Both the position numbers and the translations under genes were made by a program. The notes below the pieces were generated by a model. That model had not been told where the DNA came from. It made no database searches and worked only from the letters and a program-made list of their open reading frames with translations. Below are positions 52,063 through 52,854 of a stretch of 52,854 nucleotides of DNA, piece after piece (position 1 is the stretch's first letter; each line of letters begins with the position of its first letter). This DNA comes from JAIOSM01 sp964593725 (GTDB lineage Bacteria; Desulfobacterota; Desulfobacteria; Desulfobacterales; Desulfobacteraceae): the NCBI GenBank assembly GCA_964593725.1, contig CAZQJS010000016.1:1-52854 (forward strand). Direction: 5' to 3'.

Positions 52063-52854
52063 ATGAAAATATATTGGGCTTTTACATTGATTGTATTTGC
52101 ACTTATTGCAGGCATATTTTCCGGCAGGACAATTGGTGCCCAGGAGGACGATTTTCCTTTTCATGCGGGTGAAAAGCTTGTCTTTGAAGCAAGATGGGGT
52201 GTTGTGCCGGCAGGAGAAGCTGTTATTGAGGTACTGGACCCAGAAGAGATAAACGGTATCAGATGCAGGCATTTTGCGATCAGCCTTAAGACCTATCCTT
52301 TTGTAGACCTTTTTTACAAGGTCAGGGGCATCATTAATTCCTATACTGATATGCAAATGACACATTCGATTCTATATAAAGAACATAAGCGCGGAAAAAG
52401 AAAAAAAGATGTTGTTATTAATATGGATTGGGGGAAAAATGAGGCAGTATATTCAAAAAATGGAAAAAAGAGAAAGCCTGTTCCCATTTTGCCAGGCTCA
52501 TTTGATCCCTTGTCAGTCTTTTATGCCTTCCGCATCCATGAATTAAAAGAGGGCCTGGAGATAAATATACCGGTAACAGATGGAAAAAAATGTGTTAATG
52601 GCATAGCCAGGGTCATAAAAAGAGAGAAAATAAAGGTAAATGGCAAGGTCTGGGACACTTATCTGGTGGAACCGGACCTGGAGCATATCAAGGGTGTGTT
52701 TGAAAAAAGCAAAAATGCCAAGCTTCAATTATGGGTCACTGCCGACAAATACCAGATGCTTGTCAGGGTAAAAAGCAAGGTCATTATTGGAAGTTTTGTG
52801 GGAGACCTTATTTTGTCCAAAGGCATTGGAGAAAAAAAGGGAGGAAAAATATAA
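52063..52854 (+). CDS. DUF3108 domain exported protein
   Basis: This 263-aa protein has an N-terminal signal segment (cleavage near residue 29, TIGA-QE) and a DUF3108 domain. Recognisable parts are FPFHAGEKLVFEARWGVVPAGEA at the start of the domain, LKTYPFVDLFYKVRGIINSY, and GSFDPLSVFYAFR in the middle. DUF3108 proteins are periplasmic or outer-membrane-associated beta proteins of unknown role. GGAGGC precedes the ATG. The stop codon is the last three bases of the window, so any downstream partner is unseen. Confidence 0.88.
   Translation: MKIYWAFTLIVFALIAGIFSGRTIGAQEDDFPFHAGEKLVFEARWGVVPAGEAVIEVLDPEEINGIRCRHFAISLKTYPFVDLFYKVRGIINSYTDMQMTHSILYKEHKRGKRKKDVVINMDWGKNEAVYSKNGKKRKPVPILPGSFDPLSVFYAFRIHELKEGLEINIPVTDGKKCVNGIARVIKREKIKVNGKVWDTYLVEPDLEHIKGVFEKSKNAKLQLWVTADKYQMLVRVKSKVIIGSFVGDLILSKGIGEKKGGKI

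Overview
The window reads as ordinary chromosome of a moderately AT-rich Gram-negative anaerobe, most likely a sulfate-reducing deltaproteobacterium of the Desulfobacterales type. This rests on the mix of genes: RACo-like ASKHA/ferredoxin activators, an FmdE-family protein, an orphan TRAP binding protein with a PaaK-like CoA ligase, PAS-LuxR and Rossmann-PAS histidine kinases, and an Mbh-ordered Mrp module. It is inference, not a database result. No phage, CRISPR array or rRNA was seen. One tRNA is present, and decayed insertion-sequence material lies at both ends.

Layout. 1-377: broken IS transposase on the minus strand. 490-1830: Tat/lipoprotein-type M48 metalloprotease with a TPR-like tail. 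1876-5514 (minus): PAS-LuxR regulator, TRAP solute-binding protein, PaaK-like ligase, small protein. 5662-13559 (plus): two RACo-like ASKHA proteins, endonuclease IV, acyl-CoA ligase, acyltransferase, unknown lipoprotein. 13603-20468 (minus): purF, Ski2-like helicase, SDR, EttA, EamA exporter. 20636-22093 (plus): lytic transglycosylase, DUF350, ThpR. 22186-25806 (plus): TPP riboswitch and thiBPQ. 25810-28774 (minus): long MscS channel and FmdE-like protein. 29015-35194 (plus): unknown 1378-residue membrane protein and a U32 peptidase. 35233-51260 (minus): a 16 kb one-strand cluster with NhaD antiporter, two histidine kinases, two receiver proteins, a universal stress protein, an eleven-gene Mrp-like module and two cyclic-nucleotide-domain proteins. 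51473-51549 (minus): tRNA-Pro(GGG). 51632-51912: short internally deleted IS with target-site duplication. 52063-52854 (plus): DUF3108 protein.

How the genes work together. The best candidate for a little-described system is the 35-51 kb cluster. It joins a Na+/H+ antiporter (NhaD), a multi-subunit Mrp module in Mbh order (E-F-G-DUF4040-B-C-D-D-small-small-D, with no hydrogenase or MrpA), two kinases, diffusible receivers, a stress protein and two divergent CRP-type domains. I read this as a sensed and regulated sodium/proton homeostasis locus. One of its three D subunits lacks a normally conserved membrane lysine. Other items worth a look are the tandem ASKHA pair, the 1378-residue membrane protein, the 281-bp IS derivative with a 9-bp duplication, and a perfect FNR-type palindrome between purF and the transglycosylase gene.
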